Positions 33,658 through 37,732 of a stretch of DNA of 37,732 bases are shown one piece after another. This DNA comes from Lachnoclostridium sp. GTDB lineage: Bacteria > Bacillota_A > Clostridia > Lachnospirales > Lachnospiraceae. Location of the stretch: assembly GCA_015057755.1 (NCBI GenBank), contig SVDR01000016.1, positions 1 through 37,732 of the forward strand. The letters are read 5' to 3'. Position 1 is the first letter of the stretch. Each line of letters begins with the position of its first letter. Under the pieces are notes generated by a model. It was given only the letters and a program-made list of their open reading frames with translations, was not told where the DNA came from and made no database searches. The position numbers were made by a program, and so were the translations under genes.

Positions 33658-34806
33658 ATGGCAAACAGAATTATGTTAAACCAGACATCTTACCACGGCG
33701 CAGGCGCTATCGCTGAGATCGTAAATGAGGCGAAGGCTCACGGCTTCCAGAAAGCATTTGTATGCTCTGACCCGGATCTTATCAAATTCAACGTATCCAC
33801 AAAAGTTACTGCTCTTTTAGAAGAGGCTGGTTTAGCTTACGAGATTTACTCCAACATCAAACCGAACCCGACAATCGAAAACGTTCAGACTGGTGTTGCT
33901 GCATTCAAAGCATCCGGTGCTGACTACATCATCGCAATCGGCGGCGGTTCCTCCATGGATACAGCAAAAGCAATCGGTATCATCATCGCCAACCCGGAGT
34001 TCGAGGATGTTAGAAGCCTTGAGGGCGTAGCTCCGACAACAAAACCGTGTGTTCCGATCATCGCAGTTCCGACAACAGCAGGTACAGCTGCAGAAGTTAC
34101 AATCAACTACGTTATTACAGACGTTGAGAGAAAACGTAAATTCGTTTGCGTTGACCCGCACGATATGCCGATCATCGCAGTTGTTGACCCGGATATGATG
34201 TCCTCTATGCCGAAGGGCTTAACAGCTTCCACAGGTATGGATGCTTTAACTCATGCGATCGAAGGTTACACAACAAAAGGCGCTTGGGAAATGACAGACA
34301 TGTTCCACATCAAAGCAATCGAGATCATCGGCAGATCCCTCCGCGATGCAGTTGCTAACACACCAAAGGGTCGTGAAGACATGGCTCTCGGTCAGTACAT
34401 CGCTGGTATGGGCTTCTCCAACGTAGGTCTTGGTATCGCTCACTCCATGGCTCACACACTCGGTGCAGTATATGACACACCGCACGGTGTTGCATGTGCT
34501 ATGATGCTTCCGATCGTTATGGAATTCAATCAGGAGTGCACAGGCGAGAAGTACCGTGAGATCGCTCGTGTAATGGGCGTTAAGGGTGTTGACGAGATGT
34601 CCGTTGAAGAGTACAGAAAAGCAGCTATCGGCGCAGTTCAGCAGCTCTCCATCGATGTTGGTATCCCGACAGTTCTCGAGGCACTGAAAGAAGAAGATCT
34701 TCCGTTCCTTGCTGAGTCCGCATTCAACGATGCATGTGCACCGGGCAACCCGAAAGATGCTACAATCGAAGATTTCATTGCTCTCTTCAGAAAGATCATG
34801 AAATAA
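33658..34806 (+). CDS. fucO: Lactaldehyde reductase / 1,2-propanediol oxidoreductase (iron-containing alcohol dehydrogenase)
   Basis: A 382-residue group III (iron-dependent) alcohol dehydrogenase close to E. coli FucO along its whole length. Shared features are the N-terminus MANRIMLNQT, the NAD-binding IGGGSSMDTAKAIGI, PTTAGTAAEVTINYVITD and RRKFVCVDPHD-type segment. The metal-ligand region GMDALTHAIEGY and the histidines in IAHSMAHTLGAVYDTPHG are also present. FucO reduces lactaldehyde to 1,2-propanediol during fucose or rhamnose fermentation. No sugar pathway gene is nearby, so the physiological aldehyde is uncertain. Codon use is strongly biased, suggesting high expression. The gene has its own promoter and terminator. 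CAGGGAGG supports ATG 33658, not the longer frame from 33448. Confidence 0.92.
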   Translation: MANRIMLNQTSYHGAGAIAEIVNEAKAHGFQKAFVCSDPDLIKFNVSTKVTALLEEAGLAYEIYSNIKPNPTIENVQTGVAAFKASGADYIIAIGGGSSMDTAKAIGIIIANPEFEDVRSLEGVAPTTKPCVPIIAVPTTAGTAAEVTINYVITDVERKRKFVCVDPHDMPIIAVVDPDMMSSMPKGLTASTGMDALTHAIEGYTTKGAWEMTDMFHIKAIEIIGRSLRDAVANTPKGREDMALGQYIAGMGFSNVGLGIAHSMAHTLGAVYDTPHGVACAMMLPIVMEFNQECTGEKYREIARVMGVKGVDEMSVEEYRKAAIGAVQQLSIDVGIPTVLEALKEEDLPFLAESAFNDACAPGNPKDATIEDFIALFRKIMK

Positions 34807-34853
34807 TCAACTGCTACATACAATTACGCCCGAACGTAGGTGTGATATGCGAA

Positions 34854-34885
34854 AGAGGATGTCCCACAAGGGCATCCTCTTTTTA
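34854..34885 (+). terminator. Terminator of the fucO-like gene
   Basis: AGAGGATG (34854-34861) pairs with CATCCTCT (34873-34880) in a GC-containing stem, followed by a T tract. It separates fucO from the amidohydrolase gene. Confidence 0.88.
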
Positions 34886-34927
34886 TAAATGCAGCTATTA
34901 ATTTTACAAAAAAAGAGGAGTTTTATT

Positions 34928-36388
34928 ATGGCAATCACAAAGAAAGAAGCTTTAATGGCAATTGATCGCGAGCGTGAAGCGATCTGCACAGCAAGTGACC
35001 TTGTTTGGGACAATCCGGAGACAGCTTTCCTTGAGTATAAATCCATGGAAATTCTCTGCGATCTTCTCAAAAAAGAAGGTTTTGAAGTGAAACAGAATGT
35101 TGCAAATATCCCGACAGCATTCACAGGTACATTCGGTTCCGGCAAACCGGTGATCGGTTTCCTCGGCGAATTCGATGCACTTTCCGGTATCAGCCAGGTG
35201 GCAGGCTGCGTAGAAAAGAAACCGTTGGTTGAGGGTGCAAACGGCCACGGCTGCGGCCACAACCTTCTTGGTGCAGGCTCCATCGGTGCTGCAATCGCTA
35301 TGAAGGAATATCTTGAGAAGAACGGCAAAAAAGGTACTGTTGTATTCTTTGGCTGCCCGGGCGAAGAAGGCGGATCCGGTAAAGCATTCATGGCAAGAGA
35401 CGGCGTATTTGATGATGTAGATTTCGCAGTTACATGGCACCCGATGGATACAAACGAAGTATGGGTAGGCAGCTCCCTTGCAAACTACCAGGTTTCCTAC
35501 CGTTTCCACGGTATTGCATCTCATGCTGCAGGTTCTCCGGAAAAAGGAAGATCTGCTCTGGATGCAGTTGAGCTTATGAATACAGGCGTTCAGTACTTAA
35601 GAGAGCACATCATCCAGGAAGCAAGAGTTCACTATGCAATTACAAACACAGGCGGTTTCTCTCCGAACGTAGTTCAGCCGTACGCTGAAGTACTTTACTT
35701 AATCCGTGCTCCAAAGAACGAGCAGGTAAAAGAGATCTTTGAGCGCATCAACGATATCGCAAGAGGTGCTGCTCTCATGACAGGCACAAAGATGGAAATG
35801 GAATTCATCAAAGCATGTTCCAACCTGGTTGATAACACAACTTTACAGGAAGTAATGTATGAAAATGCCATCGCTATCGAAAGAGAAGGCTATACAGCTG
35901 AAGAGCAGGAAATCGCTGCTGCATATCATGCAACATTCGGCAGCAAGAAACTGGATATCCAGAAAGAATTAAAGAACTACGAAAAGAGCAACAAGGCTGC
36001 TGCAGAAGCAGTTATGGCTCCGTACGCAGATGCTGCACTGTATGATTTCATCATGCCGCTCGCAGATGTAGAGGGCTGCATGGCCGGTTCCACAGATGTT
36101 GGAGACGTAAGTTACGTATGCCCGACTGTTCAGTTCAAGGGCCTCACAGAGGTTGCAGGCACTCCGGCTCACACATGGCAGTGGACATCCCAGGGTAAAT
36201 CCTCTATCGCTCACAAGGGTATGATCTTCTCCGCAAAAGTTATGGCTGCAACAGCGATCGACATGTACGAGAATCCGGACAAGATCGAAGCTGCTAAGAA
36301 AGAGCTCAACTCCCGTCTCGGCGGCGGTAAATATGAATGCGGTATTCCGAAAGATGTTGTTCCGCAGGCAATTAAACCGAAGAAATAA
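34928..36388 (+). CDS. abgB: AbgB-like M20 amidohydrolase (aminobenzoyl-glutamate hydrolase type)
   Basis: A 486-residue M20D metallohydrolase similar to AbgB, one subunit of p-aminobenzoyl-glutamate hydrolase, and to related amidohydrolases. Metal-site segments are GEFDALSG, GHGCGHNLLGAGSIGA, GCPGEEGGSGKAFM and TWHPMD. The lid domain begins at YRFHGIASHAAGSPEKGRSALD. The C-terminal STDVGDVSYVCPTVQF is characteristic of this subgroup. The start at ATG 34928 is set by AGAGGAG (34914-34920). No abgA partner is present. The next gene, an MFS transporter, starts two bases after its stop, so the two form an operon in which the transporter may bring in the substrate. The true substrate is not established by sequence. 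Confidence 0.88.
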   Translation: MAITKKEALMAIDREREAICTASDLVWDNPETAFLEYKSMEILCDLLKKEGFEVKQNVANIPTAFTGTFGSGKPVIGFLGEFDALSGISQVAGCVEKKPLVEGANGHGCGHNLLGAGSIGAAIAMKEYLEKNGKKGTVVFFGCPGEEGGSGKAFMARDGVFDDVDFAVTWHPMDTNEVWVGSSLANYQVSYRFHGIASHAAGSPEKGRSALDAVELMNTGVQYLREHIIQEARVHYAITNTGGFSPNVVQPYAEVLYLIRAPKNEQVKEIFERINDIARGAALMTGTKMEMEFIKACSNLVDNTTLQEVMYENAIAIEREGYTAEEQEIAAAYHATFGSKKLDIQKELKNYEKSNKAAAEAVMAPYADAALYDFIMPLADVEGCMAGSTDVGDVSYVCPTVQFKGLTEVAGTPAHTWQWTSQGKSSIAHKGMIFSAKVMAATAIDMYENPDKIEAAKKELNSRLGGGKYECGIPKDVVPQAIKPKK

Positions 36389-36390
36389 TT

Positions 36391-37629
36391 ATGAATCGAA
36401 AAAATACAAAATTTCACTATGCGTGGCTGATCCTAATCACCTGCTGCATGATGCAGGGTGCAGGTCTTGGTCTGATCAGCAACTGCGCCGGTGTATTCTA
36501 GTCCCCTGTCAGTCAGGATCTTGGTGTAGAACTCGGACAGTTCTCCTTTTACAGAACACTTGCAACCATGAGCCAGGCACTCGTGATCCCGTTTGTAGCA
36601 AAAGCATTCCGCAAATATGATGTGCGACTGCTCGTTAGTGCAGCCGCCATCGTAATGGGCGGTTCCAACATCTTAATGAGTACATTTAACGAGCTGTGGC
36701 AGTTCTACTTATTTGGTACTCTGCAGGGATGCGCTGCAGCATTTATCGGTATGATCCCGGCTCCGATTTTACTCGGCAACTGGTTCTATAAGAGTACCGG
36801 TACTGCTGTCGGCATTTCCGCAGCTTGTGCAGGTCTCGTAGGTATGCTGGGAAGCAGCGCGCTTGGCACTCTGATCCCGATGCTTGGCTGGAGAACCTGT
36901 TATCTCATCATCGGTTCCGCCATGGCCGGTCTTGTGCTTCCATTCTCTATTTTTATTCTCCGTTATAAACCGGAGGATCTGGGAATGCTTCCATATGGCG
37001 CGGATGAGACTTATGTGCCGGTAAAACCTGCAAAGGGTCCTGCAAAAAAGGAAAGCCTCGGCTATTTCATCAAACAGCCGCTGTTCCTGATTTCCCTGAC
37101 CGCATACACATGTGCGATCATCAGTTCCTTCTTAAACCAGTATCTTCCGTCCATCGGTAAATTCAGTGGAATGGAATTTGCTGCAGCAGCGACTCTGACA
37201 TCACTGGCGCTGTTCACAAATATGGCAACAAAGCTCTTCCTTGGAAAACTCTGTGACTCCTACGGAATCATCAAAATGTTTATCATTTCCACTTTGATTG
37301 CTTTGTTTGGCCATATATTGATCTTCCTGAGAACTCCGGCCACACTGACCGCAGGCTCATTTATTTACGGAATTACCATGCCGCTCTCCACCGTTATGAT
37401 GCCGCTCTTCTGCCGACTGTTCTGGAAGGGTGACACATATGGCAGCGGTTATTCCTATGTGTCCATGTTGGGTCTTCTGATCTCTGCACCGTTTATTACG
37501 ATCTTCGGAACGATGTACGACATGACCGGAAATTACACACTGACCATCACCTCCGCGACTGCAGCGATCATAGCTGTACTGGCCATGGTTGTACTTGCAA
37601 ATGGTATATTGAGGAAGGATGCTCGTTAA
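36391..37629 (+). pseudogene. MFS transporter interrupted by an in-frame amber codon
   Basis: Read from ATG 36391, the frame encodes an MFS transporter of about 412 residues with twelve expected helices. It starts FHYAWLILITCCMMQGAG, as in OFA-type (oxalate/formate antiporter-like) carriers. Codon 37 (36499-36501) is TAG, within ...NCAGVF-stop-SPVSQDLGV, where relatives usually have Tyr or Phe. Both sides are in the same frame and in good homology order, so a single base change explains it. Without suppression only a 36-residue peptide would be made. Re-initiation at ATG 36568 would give a 353-residue protein lacking the first helix. It follows the abgB-like gene by two bases. It could be a true nonsense mutation, a sequencing error or suppressed. 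Confidence 0.85.
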
Positions 37630-37732
37630 AATGTGGATTTAATTTAGTAATAATATAAGTATCTGCAGAAAATCCCATACTATCTCAAATTAGGCTGACT
37701 GCCTTTGCTTCACTGCGTTTTATCCGCCCTTA

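Noticed and set aside
36499..36501. Pyrrolysine or suppressor decoding of the TAG in the MFS gene
   Set aside because: No pyl gene or suppressor tRNA is in the window and the position is a structural aromatic residue; mutation or sequencing error is simpler.

Overview
The window looks like chromosomal DNA of a low-to-mid GC anaerobic Clostridia of the Lachnospiraceae type. The evidence is strong GGAGG ribosome binding sites, the gene order rel / metallo-hydrolase / hemZ / hisS / aspS, a hydroxylamine reductase (Hcp) with its own Crp-type regulator, and remnants of IS91- and IS4-type elements. The genus cannot be fixed from sequence alone.

Left edge (1-2440): two tandem sigma-A-like promoters and a leader resembling an rRNA operon point leftwards out of the window. 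Next comes an insertion-sequence graveyard: a truncated IS91-type transposase followed by a small intact ORF, then a truncated IS4-type transposase, then a gene-free stretch holding four interspersed degenerate ACTAGTC repeats. Positions 1-476 and 1833-2398 contain no gene I can support.

Nitrosative-stress cassette (2439-5511): a Crp/Fnr-type regulator is divergent from a ferredoxin-like gene and hcp. A GTTGT-N4-ACAAC palindrome sits in the divergent promoter at the class II activator position. By eye the cassette is AT-richer than the DNA to its right. It lies, with the IS remnants, between two copies of a ~60-bp sequence in inverted orientation (477-536 and 5601-5660), which suggests it arrived or moved as a unit.

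Housekeeping block (5680-15747, minus strand): an OmpR-type two-component pair; then the operon rel, MBL-fold hydrolase, hemZ, hisS, aspS, read leftwards from a promoter at 15719-15747.

Middle (15945-29471): an M20 amidohydrolase with a YfcC-type transporter; a minus-strand group of a DUF3810 membrane metalloprotease-like protein, a GlgB homologue, an MscS channel and a ChW-repeat polysaccharide deacetylase; plus-strand signal peptidase I and aspartate kinase; then a minus-strand group of a beta-propeller lactonase-like protein, aroC, rpiB and a small membrane protein. The GlgB homologue lacks two of its three catalytic carboxylates.

Right part (29506-37629, plus strand): a spermidine/putrescine ABC transporter potA-potB-potCD, with permease and binding protein fused; a fucO-type alcohol dehydrogenase; an AbgB-like M20 amidohydrolase; and an MFS transporter gene interrupted by an in-frame amber codon. 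The last 100 bases hold no recognisable gene.

Candidates for something new, in my order: the inverted-repeat-bounded hcp cassette with its ACTAGTC repeats, the catalytically degenerate GlgB, the amber-interrupted MFS gene, and the Cys/His insertion in signal peptidase I.
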